Origin: an uncultured Granulosicoccus sp.
Lineage (GTDB): Bacteria > Pseudomonadota > Gammaproteobacteria > Granulosicoccales > Granulosicoccaceae
Direction of reading: 5' to 3'
Assembly (NCBI GenBank): GCA_937991945.1
Contig: CALKLO010000025.1
Coordinates: 62,001-126,000 of the forward strand
DNA length: 64,000 nt
Shown here: positions 18,508 to 27,968 of the stretch, piece by piece
Layout: each line of letters opens with the position of its first letter
Numbering within the stretch: the first letter of the stretch is position 1
The notes under the pieces: generated by a model
Seen by the model: the letters and a program-made list of their open reading frames with translations, nothing else
What the model was told of the DNA's origin: nothing
Database searches by the model: none
Position numbers and translations under genes: made by a program

Positions 18508-19038
18508 TTACGGACGATCAGGCAGCTCATCAAGATCTGCTCCGTCACGAATCCAACGTTCCAGACGCTTACGAATCCTATTGCGCTTCAGAGGCGACAA
18601 ATAATCGACAAACAGTTTTCCGTTTAAATGATCAATTTCGTGCTGTATGCACACTGACAACAGGCCATCTGCTTCCAATTCAAAGGGATTTCCTTCCCGA
18701 TCTATGGCAGCAACCTTGATTTGTTCCGACCGTTTAACCGTTTCATAGACGCCAGGTATCGATAAACACCCTTCCTGCATCTCACCAACCCCCTCGGATA
18801 ACAGTATTTCAGGGTTAATGAAGGTCATAGGCGTGTCATTTTCCTCAGAAACATCAATGACAACGACCCGCTGGTGAATATTGACCTGCGTAGCCGCCAA
18901 CCCTATTCCAGGGGCCGCATACATGGTCTCCAGCATCTGATCGATCAATGAAACCATCTTCCCATCAACGTTATCTACTGGGGCAGCGTTGCGCCTCAGT
19001 TGAGAATCCGGGTAATAAAGAATATCTAGCAACGACAC
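18508..19038 (-). CDS. def: peptide deformylase
   Basis: The three deformylase motifs are present: [18 protein letters not shown] (metal-binding Cys) and QHEIDHLNG (HExxH). I place the start at GTG 19038 ([15 protein letters not shown]), giving 176 residues, because the frame upstream to ATG 19092 does not match the family. It removes the formyl group from nascent proteins and diverges from the LysM lipoprotein gene. Confidence 0.94.
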   Translation of the reverse strand: MSLLDILYYPDSQLRRNAAPVDNVDGKMVSLIDQMLETMYAAPGIGLAATQVNIHQRVVVIDVSEENDTPMTFINPEILLSEGVGEMQEGCLSIPGVYETVKRSEQIKVAAIDREGNPFELEADGLLSVCIQHEIDHLNGKLFVDYLSPLKRNRIRKRLERWIRDGADLDELPDRP

Positions 19039-19173
19039 AGTTAGCCCCAAGCGATTTCGATTGCAGAATTCTAACAGGGACGGACAAGGCATCCCGTTTG
19101 CATATCAAGGTTTCTTCAGCTCCGCCGATTGTTTGGTGGATAACAGCTATTCAACCTGGGAGAGTTCCCGAAC

Positions 19174-20427
19174 ATGGCTCTAAATATGACTGCACCAACT
19201 GCCAAGCTAGCCATGGCTTTGTGTCTGCCCGCTATTCTCGCAGCCTGCTCTACTATCTCAGACCCGATTTCGGGCGTGATGGCCGTTCAGCCTCAGGTAA
19301 TCGATCGATACGATGAAAATGGGTACACAGGTGAAATACTGCCTGCCAACCAATCCAGGGCGTTCATTGACCCTTCAAACATCAGAAAAGACGCACCGGT
19401 TGAATATACGGTCGTCCGTGGCGATACGCTGTGGGATATTGCCGGTCGTTACTTGAACGAGCCATGGAAATGGTCAGAGATTTGGGAAGCTAACCCACAA
19501 ATTCAAAACCCCCACCTCATCTATCCTGGAGACAGGGTTGAGCTGGAATACATCAATGGCCGTGCCTCCATTTTGCTAACGCAAGGCGGAATCTCAGCCA
19601 CTGGGGAACCGCGAATGGCCGGTGCCAATGAACCCATGAAATTTGATGAAAACGGTAATCCTATGCCGATGTTCACCAATTCACGGATTCGCGTATCTCC
19701 GACTATTCGTTACGAATCACTGGACGAGGCGATTCCGACAATTCCTGGAGACTCCATACAACAATTTCTGGTTCACCCACTGGTGGTCGGTGCGAAAACG
19801 CTAGCTCAGGCGCCCTACGTGGTTGCCAATGACGATGACCGACTCGTGGTGGCCAAAGGCTCCAATGTGTACGTGCGTGGCCAGATGAACAACCGCCAGA
19901 CCGACTACGGGATCTACCGAAAGAGCAACGAGCTTCGCGATACGGTCAACGGCAGACTCTATGGCTACGAGTTAACTCACGTGGCCGACGCGAAGCTCCA
20001 AAATTTGGGCGACCCTTCAACCCTGACAATTACCGACAACAAAATGGAAACCATTGCTGGTGACATTCTGTTAGCGAGCAGCAAAGGCAGCGTTACCCAC
20101 CAATATGTGCCTAGAATTCCTGAGCTCAAAGGTGAAGGCAGAGTCATTTCTCTCGTAAACGCGATATCTCAATCAGGTCGTGACCAGGTCATTGTCCTCA
20201 ATATGGGTACTAGTTCAAATATTAAAGCTGGCGACGTTCTGGCGATTGAGACACGCGGCAAAATGATTACAGATGATCGGGCAAAACCCGGATACGACCA
20301 AGTTTCCCTGCCAAATCAACGTACTGGCGTGGTAATGGTATTCAAGACGTTTGACGAGGTAAGCTATGCACTTGTCATGGAATCGACACGCCCGGTAAGA
20401 AAAGACGACATCATTACCGGTATCTAA
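19174..20427 (+). CDS. LysM-domain outer-surface lipoprotein
   Basis: The 417-residue protein has a lipoprotein signal with lipobox LAAC (Cys near residue 25). A LysM domain (VVRGDTLWDIAGRYL to LIYPGDRVEL, about 75-125) follows and should bind peptidoglycan. The long C-terminal part is beta-rich with repeated short strands. This family is usually encoded beside dprA, as here, diverging from def. Role in the cell wall is inferred from LysM only. Confidence 0.88.
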   Translation: MALNMTAPTAKLAMALCLPAILAACSTISDPISGVMAVQPQVIDRYDENGYTGEILPANQSRAFIDPSNIRKDAPVEYTVVRGDTLWDIAGRYLNEPWKWSEIWEANPQIQNPHLIYPGDRVELEYINGRASILLTQGGISATGEPRMAGANEPMKFDENGNPMPMFTNSRIRVSPTIRYESLDEAIPTIPGDSIQQFLVHPLVVGAKTLAQAPYVVANDDDRLVVAKGSNVYVRGQMNNRQTDYGIYRKSNELRDTVNGRLYGYELTHVADAKLQNLGDPSTLTITDNKMETIAGDILLASSKGSVTHQYVPRIPELKGEGRVISLVNAISQSGRDQVIVLNMGTSSNIKAGDVLAIETRGKMITDDRAKPGYDQVSLPNQRTGVVMVFKTFDEVSYALVMESTRPVRKDDIITGI

Positions 20428-20447
20428 CAACGCTCGGAACTACGAAA

Positions 20448-21689
20448 GTGGCTGCGGGCCTAACCGCAGTCACTATCATGGATGATACAAATACCGCCAC
20501 AGCCACTTGGCTGACATTTACGCTCGCTCACCCCAAATCAACTAAGCTGTGCAAAATTTTGCGCGAATCGATACCTACTCCTAGGCTCGTTCGCAGCATC
20601 ATAGAGCAGCATCTAGCCGGCCAAAGCAATGATTTAAGCCTGGCTCTCCAAGAGTACGTTTCCGACAGTGAGCTGCAGGCTCTGCACTCAATCGCCACTC
20701 GCGAATCCGTCCGCCAGGCACTCGAATGGGAAGCTTTTGCTCCATCAAATCACATCATTGGCCTGGATCACCCTGCCTACCCTGCGCAGCTCAGAGACAC
20801 TGATTTCGCACCGCCTGTGCTCTATGCACAAGGCTCCATAAGCGCACTAGATCGCCCGTTGATAGCCGTTGTAGGTTCTCGCAAGGCCAGCCATGGGGCG
20901 CTGACGCATACGCGACACCTCTGCCGCGAGCTTGCAAGCATGGACATTGGCATTGTCAGTGGACTTGCATTAGGAATCGATGCTGCGGCACACGAGGGCG
21001 CTCTTGAGGTTGACGGCGTAACGATCGCTGTCGCCGCTACTGAGCCGAACAGGGTGTATCCCAAACGTCATGCAGCCCTTGCGGCACGCATTATCGCCTC
21101 TGGCGGCCTCATTCTTACGGAATATCCCTTGGGAAGCGTTACGCGCCCTTGGTTTTTTCCCCAACGTAACCGAATTATTAGCGGATTGAGTTTGGGCGTA
21201 TTGGTGGCGGAAGCCAGCCTGCCTAGTGGCACGTTAACGACAGCCACCCATGCCATGAACCAAGGCCGAGAAGTCATGGCCGTACCCGGCTCGATTCACA
21301 ACCTGCAAGCACGAGGTTGTCATGCCCTTATCAAGCAGGGCGCAGCCTTGGTAGAATCCACCCCGGACATCTTGGATACGTTGGCTCAACCTCTACAACG
21401 TAGCCTAGACGCCAGTAAATCGCACCCAAAACAGGCTAAACACGGTGTCAGCCACCCACCAAAAACTGTGCAAACCAAGGCAAACCCCTTTGCAAAATCG
21501 TTAAGTGACACCGACAAATGGTTACTCAATTGCTTAGACAGTCAATCGGCCAGCATCGACGATTTAATGACACTTGCACAAAAAGACTCACAAGCGATTA
21601 CAATCTCGGCGCTTAACACCGCACTCGGGTGGTTAGAGATCAAAGGGCTAATCACAGCCGAAACAGGTGGTCGGTATGCGCGTTGCTAG
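20448..21689 (+). CDS. dprA: DNA processing protein DprA
   Basis: The protein is 413 residues from GTG 20448, which has GGA nine bases before it; ATG 20478 is an alternative start. The Rossmann-like DprA core contains VGSRKASHGAL, VSGLALGIDAAAHEGAL and FPQRNRIISGLS, with a C-terminal winged helix (about 340-413). DprA loads RecA on single-stranded DNA during natural transformation, so the strain may be naturally competent, though no uptake genes are in this window. Confidence 0.94.
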   Translation: MAAGLTAVTIMDDTNTATATWLTFTLAHPKSTKLCKILRESIPTPRLVRSIIEQHLAGQSNDLSLALQEYVSDSELQALHSIATRESVRQALEWEAFAPSNHIIGLDHPAYPAQLRDTDFAPPVLYAQGSISALDRPLIAVVGSRKASHGALTHTRHLCRELASMDIGIVSGLALGIDAAAHEGALEVDGVTIAVAATEPNRVYPKRHAALAARIIASGGLILTEYPLGSVTRPWFFPQRNRIISGLSLGVLVAEASLPSGTLTTATHAMNQGREVMAVPGSIHNLQARGCHALIKQGAALVESTPDILDTLAQPLQRSLDASKSHPKQAKHGVSHPPKTVQTKANPFAKSLSDTDKWLLNCLDSQSASIDDLMTLAQKDSQAITISALNTALGWLEIKGLITAETGGRYARC

Positions 21690-21806
21690 CAAGGAATTAC
21701 ACAGGCGCGTTGACAAAGCGCTGCCAAGCGACGAGTCTATTAGTCGATTCAACTCACACTTTTGGATGGTGGCGGGCTTCCTGACACCACAATCACTACG
21801 GCATTC

Positions 21807-24287
21807 ATGAGCAAAAATCTGGTCATCGTAGAGTCTCCCGCTAAGGGCAAGACTATCGAGAAGTATCTCGGCAAGGACTATAAGGTGCTCGCATCTTATG
21901 GTCATGTCCGTGATCTTCTCCCCAAGGAAGGCGCTGTCGATCCAGACAACGACTTTGCCATGAAGTACCAAATGATTGAGCGTAACGAGAAACACGTTAA
22001 CGCCATAAAGAAGGCACTTAAAAAAGCCGACTGCCTACTTCTCGCAACGGATCCGGATCGCGAGGGGGAAGCTATCAGCTGGCATCTAGTCGAGCATCTT
22101 CGAGAAGAAGGCTTTCTTGAAGGTAAAGAGGTGCAGCGAGTGGTTTTCCATGAAATCACTAAACGCGCCGTCCAAGAGGCGGTCGATAATCCTCGTGAGC
22201 TGGGTTACGATTTGGTCAACGCTCAACAAGCCCGTCGAGCTCTGGACTATCTGGTCGGCTTTAACCTGTCGCCGCTCTTGTGGCGCAAAATTAGGCGTGG
22301 TTTGTCAGCTGGACGAGTGCAATCCCCAGCATTGCGCATGATTTGCGAGCGGGAAAATGAAATCGAAGCCTTTATTCCGCAAGAATATTGGAGTGTGTTG
22401 GCAGAGATGCAAAAAGACACACAACCGTTCACAGCGCGACTATCGCTGCTCAACGGCGATAGAGTAAAGCAGTTCACCATCAACAATGGCGAGCAGGCTA
22501 ACGGCACGCGCGACATGCTGATGGGGCACGCAGGCGGATCCCTAACCGCGATAAAAGTTGAAAAGAAGCAACGGAAGCGTAACCCGACGGCACCATTCAC
22601 CACGTCTACGCTGCAGCAAGAAGCCTCTCGTAAACTCGGCTTTGGCGCACAACGCACCATGCGTACTGCTCAAAAATTGTATGAAGGCATAAAAATTGGC
22701 GAAGAAGGCCCAACCGGTCTCATCACCTATATGCGTACTGACTCAATCACTCTGTCTCAAGAGTGCCTCGATGAATTGCGCGAACTCATACCGATGCGTT
22801 ATGGCAAAGATTATCTGCCTGACGAAATCAACGTTTACAAAAACAAATCTAAAAACGCTCAGGAAGCTCACGAAGCCGTTCGACCTACCTCAGTCATGCG
22901 CGCGCCCGAAGAGATCAAATCATTTTTAGAAGAAGACCAATACAAGTTGTACAACTTGATCTGGAAGCGAACCGTTGCCAGCCAAATGATTTTCGCAACC
23001 ATTGACCAAGTTGCTGTGGACTTTGCTTGCGGTGAAGGCAACAAATTTCGCGCAACCGGCTCAACAGTGAACTTCCCAGGCTTCATGACGGTTTATCGCG
23101 AAGATGAAGACGACAAGAAAAAGTCCGAAGACGATGAAAAGATATTGCCTGAGCTTAAAGAAGGCGATGTTGTTCCGTTGCAAGATATCAAGCTGACTCA
23201 GCATTTTACTGAACCTCCTCCACGCTTCTCAGAAGCAAGCCTTGTTAAGACGCTGGAAGAATATGGCATTGGTCGTCCATCGACCTATGCATCAATCATT
23301 TCGACGTTGCAGTCACGTGAATATGTAGAAATTGAAAGCAGACGCTTCTTCCCTACCGATACAGGTCGCGTTGTTGCCACGTTCTTAGCGAAACATTTCG
23401 ATAAGTACGTTGACTATGATTTCACAGCTAACCTAGAAGATGAACTAGATGCCGTGTCACGTGGTGAGAAAGAATGGGTGCCATTGTTAGCTGATTTCTG
23501 GAAACCCTTTAAGGATCAGGTTGACGACAAGCTAGAGAACGTCTCAAAGGACGAAGCCATACAGGCTCGCGAATTGGGCATTCATGAGGAAAGCGGCAAA
23601 CCGATCACGGTGCGCATTGGTCAATACGGTGCCTTCGTACAAATTGGTACCCGTGACGACGAAGACAAACCTAAGTTTGCAGGCCTTCGTCCTGGCCAGC
23701 GCATGAACACAATCACGCTTGAAGATGCCTTACAGCTTTTCACCTTGCCAAGAGCCTTGGGCGAGACCGCCGAAGGCGAGAAAATCACTGCAAACATTGG
23801 CCGCTTTGGCCCGTATATTAAATACGATGCCAAATTCGTTTCGCTTAAAGAAGATGACCCGTATACGGTCACACTAGAGCGCGCTCTAGAGATTGTTGCC
23901 GAAAAGAAAGTCGCTGATGCTAACAAGCTGGTTAAAGCGTTTGATGGCACTGATGTTCAAATTCTTAATGGCCGATGGGGTGCTTACATCACCGACGGCA
24001 ATAAGAACGCAAAAATCCCTAAAGAGATGAAGGAAGACCCCAAGGCCATCGACCTTGAGACCTGCCTAAAACTGCTGGAAGAAGCTCCTGAACGCAAAGG
24101 GCGCGGCAAGAAAAAAGCCGCAGCTAAAGCTGATGCTAAGAAAAAGCCGGCAGCCAAAAAGAAGACTAAAAAGAAAAAGTCGAAAAAGAAAAGTGCGGCT
24201 AGCAAAAAAACTGCAGCGAAGAAAAAGGCCACTGCCAAGAAGACCGCTTCCAAAAAGAAAGCGACTGTCACGGCGAAGCAGGATTGA
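21807..24287 (+). CDS. topA: DNA topoisomerase I with lysine-rich tail
   Basis: The protein is 826 residues from ATG 21807 (MSKNLVIVESPAKGKTIEKYLG, the TOPRIM start). DPDREGEAISWH is the metal motif and TYMRTDS carries the catalytic tyrosine. Topoisomerase C-terminal repeats (GQYGAFVQIG, GRFGPYIKY, GRWGAYITDG) follow. No cysteine zinc fingers are present; residues about 765-826 are instead a Lys/Ala-rich tail. It relaxes negative supercoils. The open frame upstream to 21762 is not family-like. Confidence 0.96.
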   Translation: MSKNLVIVESPAKGKTIEKYLGKDYKVLASYGHVRDLLPKEGAVDPDNDFAMKYQMIERNEKHVNAIKKALKKADCLLLATDPDREGEAISWHLVEHLREEGFLEGKEVQRVVFHEITKRAVQEAVDNPRELGYDLVNAQQARRALDYLVGFNLSPLLWRKIRRGLSAGRVQSPALRMICERENEIEAFIPQEYWSVLAEMQKDTQPFTARLSLLNGDRVKQFTINNGEQANGTRDMLMGHAGGSLTAIKVEKKQRKRNPTAPFTTSTLQQEASRKLGFGAQRTMRTAQKLYEGIKIGEEGPTGLITYMRTDSITLSQECLDELRELIPMRYGKDYLPDEINVYKNKSKNAQEAHEAVRPTSVMRAPEEIKSFLEEDQYKLYNLIWKRTVASQMIFATIDQVAVDFACGEGNKFRATGSTVNFPGFMTVYREDEDDKKKSEDDEKILPELKEGDVVPLQDIKLTQHFTEPPPRFSEASLVKTLEEYGIGRPSTYASIISTLQSREYVEIESRRFFPTDTGRVVATFLAKHFDKYVDYDFTANLEDELDAVSRGEKEWVPLLADFWKPFKDQVDDKLENVSKDEAIQARELGIHEESGKPITVRIGQYGAFVQIGTRDDEDKPKFAGLRPGQRMNTITLEDALQLFTLPRALGETAEGEKITANIGRFGPYIKYDAKFVSLKEDDPYTVTLERALEIVAEKKVADANKLVKAFDGTDVQILNGRWGAYITDGNKNAKIPKEMKEDPKAIDLETCLKLLEEAPERKGRGKKKAAAKADAKKKPAAKKKTKKKKSKKKSAASKKTAAKKKATAKKTASKKKATVTAKQD

Positions 24288-24832
24288 GTGAAAATATAAT
24301 CACAGCCGTAGAGGCGCTTCGTACCGGTGGGGTTATCGCCTACCCCACCGAAGCGGTCTATGGTCTTGGCTGTGATCCTCACAAGGAAACCTCGCTGCAA
24401 CGCATTCTCGACATTAAGCATCGAGAAGCGCACAAAGGCTTTATTCTGATTGCCTCCAATCAAGAACAGCTTGAACCTTTCTTAGCACCCATCAACACTG
24501 AATGGCAGCAACAACTGGATGCGGTTTGGCCAGGCCCTGTCACTTTTGTTATACCTGCAGCAAACACTGTCAGCGCACTGCTCAGCGGTCAGCGCGACAC
24601 GCTTGCAGTACGCGTCAGTAGCCACCCAATGGTCGTTACACTGTGTGATGCGTATGGCGGTGCCATTGTGTCCACGAGCGCAAACCGTTCAGGCCAGCCA
24701 GCACTGCAAACAGGGCGTGATGTCAGAACCGTATTTGGTGATAGCTTAGACGCCGTAGTAGATGCAGATGTCGGTACTCTGGCCTCCCCCACGCGCATCA
24801 TTGACATTAGAACTGGCCAGCAACTTCGTTAA
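24284..24832 (+). CDS. tsaC: threonylcarbamoyl-AMP synthase (Sua5/YrdC family)
   Basis: The 182-residue protein has AYPTEAVYGLGCDP, the KHREAHKGFILIAS substrate loop and STSANRSGQPA. It makes threonylcarbamoyl-AMP for t6A37 modification of ANN-decoding tRNAs. The only sensible start is TTG 24284, overlapping the topA TGA (TTGA), with AGGA just before it. Coupling to topA translation is expected. Confidence 0.93.
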   Translation: MSENIITAVEALRTGGVIAYPTEAVYGLGCDPHKETSLQRILDIKHREAHKGFILIASNQEQLEPFLAPINTEWQQQLDAVWPGPVTFVIPAANTVSALLSGQRDTLAVRVSSHPMVVTLCDAYGGAIVSTSANRSGQPALQTGRDVRTVFGDSLDAVVDADVGTLASPTRIIDIRTGQQLR

Positions 24833-24855
24833 AACTCGTACCTGAGACGCTATGC

Positions 24856-25896
24856 ATGACCAACCAATACAGCTTCCTTGATGACTACAGCGAAGGTTGC
24901 CACCCTGATATTTTAGCGGCGTTAACCCAGTCTAATTTGGTGCAAAACACCGCCTACGGTGCTGACTCGCATTCGAATAACGCGCGTCGACTCATACGAG
25001 AAGCACTGCAAACTCAAGACACACCTGTCTATTTCGTAGCCGGTGGTACGCTTGCCAATATCATTATTGTATCCAGCTGTCTTCGCTCGCATGAAGCGGT
25101 TATTGCAGCGAAAACTGGGCATATTGTCGTCCGAGAAACCGGGGCCATAGAGGCCACGGGACATAAGATCATCACAATACCTACCGATGATGGGAAACTT
25201 ACCCCAGACCAAATAACAGCTACGCTTGCAAGCAATGCGCACTACCCGCACATGGCTCGCCCTAAATTAGTTTATATATCGAATGCCACTGAGCTTGGCA
25301 CGGTGTACACCAAACAGGAAGTCACCGACCTGTCTGCCTGTTGTCGATCAAACAACCTATGGTTGATGATGGACGGCGCTCGACTGGGCGCCGCATTAAC
25401 CGCACCGACAAGTGATCTTACGCTTAGCGATGTTGCTCGTTTAACCGATATATTTTGGATAGGTGGTACAAAAGCCGGCGCTTTAATTGGTGAGGCTATT
25501 ATCATCCCCAACACACAACTTGCCGATGACTTTGCTTTCCATATAAAACAGCGAGGCGCTTTATTAGCTAAGGGTCGCTTGCTAGGCATACAGTTTGAAG
25601 CGTTGTTTTCCAACGACCTGTTTTTCAAACTCAGTGAATCAGCCAATGCCATGGCACAGCAACTATCGACAGCATTTATCGCAAATGGACATCAACTCGC
25701 AGCCGACACACAAAGCAATCAAGTCTTTCCTATTTTGCCTAACTCGCTAATCGATACGCTAAAAGAGCGCTTTGATTTTTACGTGTGGGAGCCTGTCAGC
25801 GAGACACATTCTGTTATTCGGATGGTGACATCATGGGCTACAGACTCAAACCAGGTTGACGCATTTATACAGGCGCTTGAGACCTCTGGAAGATAA
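24856..25896 (+). CDS. low-specificity threonine aldolase family PLP enzyme
   Basis: The 346-residue fold-type I PLP enzyme has YGADSHSNNARRLIREAL at the start of the core, FVAGGTLANIIIVSS as the PLP phosphate region, MDGARLGAAL with the ring Asp, and GGTKAG with the Schiff-base lysine. The family cleaves L-threonine or allo-threonine to glycine and acetaldehyde. It begins 23 bp after tsaC, so it is likely in the same unit. Confidence 0.85.
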   Translation: MTNQYSFLDDYSEGCHPDILAALTQSNLVQNTAYGADSHSNNARRLIREALQTQDTPVYFVAGGTLANIIIVSSCLRSHEAVIAAKTGHIVVRETGAIEATGHKIITIPTDDGKLTPDQITATLASNAHYPHMARPKLVYISNATELGTVYTKQEVTDLSACCRSNNLWLMMDGARLGAALTAPTSDLTLSDVARLTDIFWIGGTKAGALIGEAIIIPNTQLADDFAFHIKQRGALLAKGRLLGIQFEALFSNDLFFKLSESANAMAQQLSTAFIANGHQLAADTQSNQVFPILPNSLIDTLKERFDFYVWEPVSETHSVIRMVTSWATDSNQVDAFIQALETSGR

Positions 25897-25978
25897 GTTG
25901 TATGCGCGCCATTCAATTGCGAAGTCGGTAGAATGGAGCCTGAGTGGTTTTCGACTCGACTGACTGTGCCCACAATTT

Positions 25979-26923
25979 ATGACTACAGACTCCTCCAAAC
26001 AAAGCGATAGCAGCGCAGTTAACAGCGATGCTGTCTATGCGTTTCTAACGCAGTTCCATGATTCGTTGTGCAAGCAGCTAGAGGCGCTAGATGGAAAAGC
26101 CCATTTTGTAGACGATCACTGGGTGAGAAAAGAAGGCGGCGGCGGTCTAACTCGCATTCTCACAAATGGGGCGCTGTTTGAAAAAGCAGGCGTTGCGTTT
26201 TCAAAAGTACAAGGCTCAACCTTGCCACCTTCTGCCTCAGCTCACCGACCAGAGCTTGCAGGTAGAGCATGGGAGGCTATGGGCGTCTCCCTGGTGTTGC
26301 ATCCGTTAAACCCGTTTATACCAACAACCCATGCCAACATCCGTTTTTTCCGTGCAGACAAAGACGGTGAAGATCCTGTTTGGTGGTTCGGCGGTGGATT
26401 TGATTTGACACCCTACTACGGTTTCGACGAAGACTGTAAACACTGGCATCAAACAGCTCATGATGCAGTCGCACCGTTTGGTGACTCACTGCACGAACGT
26501 TTTAAAACATGGTGTGATGATTACTTCTATTTGAAACACAGAGACGAAGCACGTGGCATCGGTGGCTTATTTTATGATGACTTCAACGGCGATGGCTTTG
26601 ATCACGCCTTTGGACTTATGCGTTCTGTCGCTGAGCACATCTACCCAGCCTACGCCCCAATTGTCGAAAGGCGTAGAGACATGCCCTACACACAAGCACA
26701 GCGTGATTTTCAATTGTATCGACGCGGTCGGTACGTAGAATTTAATTTGGTCTTTGATAGAGGCACGCTGTTTGGTCTGCAATCGGGTGGCAGGACAGAA
26801 TCCATCCTAATGTCATTGCCACCACATGTTAGCTGGCACTACAACTTCAAACCTGAGCCTGGCTCACCGGAAGAAGCGTTGACGACAACGTACCTACCTG
26901 CACGCGACTGGCTCGCTGACTAA
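25979..26923 (+). CDS. hemF: oxygen-dependent coproporphyrinogen III oxidase
   Basis: The 314-residue protein is at full length. Family signatures are [44 protein letters not shown] and [21 protein letters not shown]. It decarboxylates coproporphyrinogen III to protoporphyrinogen IX using O2 in heme synthesis, which indicates aerobic growth. It is in a gammaproteobacterial dprA-tsaC-hemF neighbourhood. Confidence 0.97.
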   Translation: MTTDSSKQSDSSAVNSDAVYAFLTQFHDSLCKQLEALDGKAHFVDDHWVRKEGGGGLTRILTNGALFEKAGVAFSKVQGSTLPPSASAHRPELAGRAWEAMGVSLVLHPLNPFIPTTHANIRFFRADKDGEDPVWWFGGGFDLTPYYGFDEDCKHWHQTAHDAVAPFGDSLHERFKTWCDDYFYLKHRDEARGIGGLFYDDFNGDGFDHAFGLMRSVAEHIYPAYAPIVERRRDMPYTQAQRDFQLYRRGRYVEFNLVFDRGTLFGLQSGGRTESILMSLPPHVSWHYNFKPEPGSPEEALTTTYLPARDWLAD

Positions 26924-26940
26924 GTCATTCGGACCAACTC

Positions 26941-27501
26941 ATGAAAATGCTCTTTAGACTGCTCTGGTTGATACTCACCCAGTCCTTTCGCAGCCGTTCC
27001 AATATATTAGGGCCCGTGCAGACAACGGTGCGTGTGTACCCCAATGATCTTGATATATTTCTACATGTAAACAACGGCGTCTATCTGACCTATGCCGATT
27101 TAGGCCGAACCGATTTAATGCTGCGCTCAAACGTGTTTCACCTTATTCGCAAGCAAGGTTGGTATCCGGTTGTGGCAGCTGAGACTATCCAATTTAAGCG
27201 CTCGTTAACATTAGGCCAGCGCTTCACTATCAGCACCAAAATTTTAGGTTGGGATGAGCGATCAATTTATTTGGAACAACGGTTCGAGCAAAACAATAAA
27301 TGGGTAGCCACAGCACTTATCGATGCTCGGTTCTTAGCGAAAAAAGGTGGCAAAGTCACACCCAAAGAAGTCTATGAGTTGATCGGCTATACAGACCCCG
27401 CGCCTGTATTACCAGACTACGTCAAGCTGTGGCAGAAGTCGGTTAGCCTTAGCCGCGATTTACCAGCAAAGCCCCCAACAACACCAACACCAGACCAATA
27501 A
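26941..27501 (+). CDS. hotdog-fold acyl-CoA thioesterase
   Basis: The 186-residue protein has a basic/hydrophobic N-terminal helix followed by a single 4HBT hotdog domain. VYPNDLDIFLHVNNGVYLTY contains the Asp and the HVNN of the YbgC/THEM6-like group, and FTISTKILGWDERSIYLEQRF is the following sheet. It probably hydrolyses acyl-CoA; chain preference is unknown. The last 53 bases overlap the convergent ydcZ-like gene. Confidence 0.82.
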   Translation: MKMLFRLLWLILTQSFRSRSNILGPVQTTVRVYPNDLDIFLHVNNGVYLTYADLGRTDLMLRSNVFHLIRKQGWYPVVAAETIQFKRSLTLGQRFTISTKILGWDERSIYLEQRFEQNNKWVATALIDARFLAKKGGKVTPKEVYELIGYTDPAPVLPDYVKLWQKSVSLSRDLPAKPPTTPTPDQ

Positions 27502-27889
27502 TACGCGTTGGAGATAAGCTCTTAACAGGCAAACCAAATGCGCCTACGTGATCCGCAATAGCAGCGCCGAACAATTGCCCACCCACTAGACAAACGAAAA
27601 ACAAAGCAGCGCCTAGAATAGGCGCAAAGTATGCGCCACCGGCAACGATACCCACGCCAATAACGCCGCCTAAAACTGACCACCAAGGCAATGTACTCAA
27701 TACCTGCGGACGAAGGCTTCCACCCGCGAAAGGCAACAGTGCCAACAAGCAACACAGCGTTATGAACACTGAGAATGCGGCGGTCGCAATCGGCGAGCCT
27801 ATGGTTTTACTCACGGCCGCATTGATCACTGGCTGTTGTGCGAAAACAGCTCCTAGCAATATCGTAAAACCAACGGCTATCCAAGGCAT
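27449..27889 (-). CDS. DMT-superfamily YdcZ-type membrane protein
   Basis: The 146-residue protein has about five membrane helices. ISO-family features are QPVINAAVSKTIGSPIATA, GGAYFAPILGAALFF and GGQLFGAAIADHVGAFG, typical of DUF606/YdcZ half-transporters of the drug/metabolite superfamily. The substrate is unknown. Its 3' end overlaps the convergent thioesterase gene by 53 bases, and both proteins look intact. Confidence 0.85.
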   Translation of the reverse strand: MPWIAVGFTILLGAVFAQQPVINAAVSKTIGSPIATAAFSVFITLCCLLALLPFAGGSLRPQVLSTLPWWSVLGGVIGVGIVAGGAYFAPILGAALFFVCLVGGQLFGAAIADHVGAFGLPVKSLSPTRIIGLVLVLLGALLVNRG

Positions 27890-27968
27890 GTGAAATTCCT
27901 ATACAAACACGTACGGTACAGCGAGCGTGTTGAACAACTCGCAGGAAAAATCGTTTGTCTCAAACGCA

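Noticed and set aside
23984-24463. 159-residue hydrophobic frame opposite the topA tail
   Set aside because: The Phe/Leu/Ala-rich translation is simply the antisense of Lys/Ala codons.
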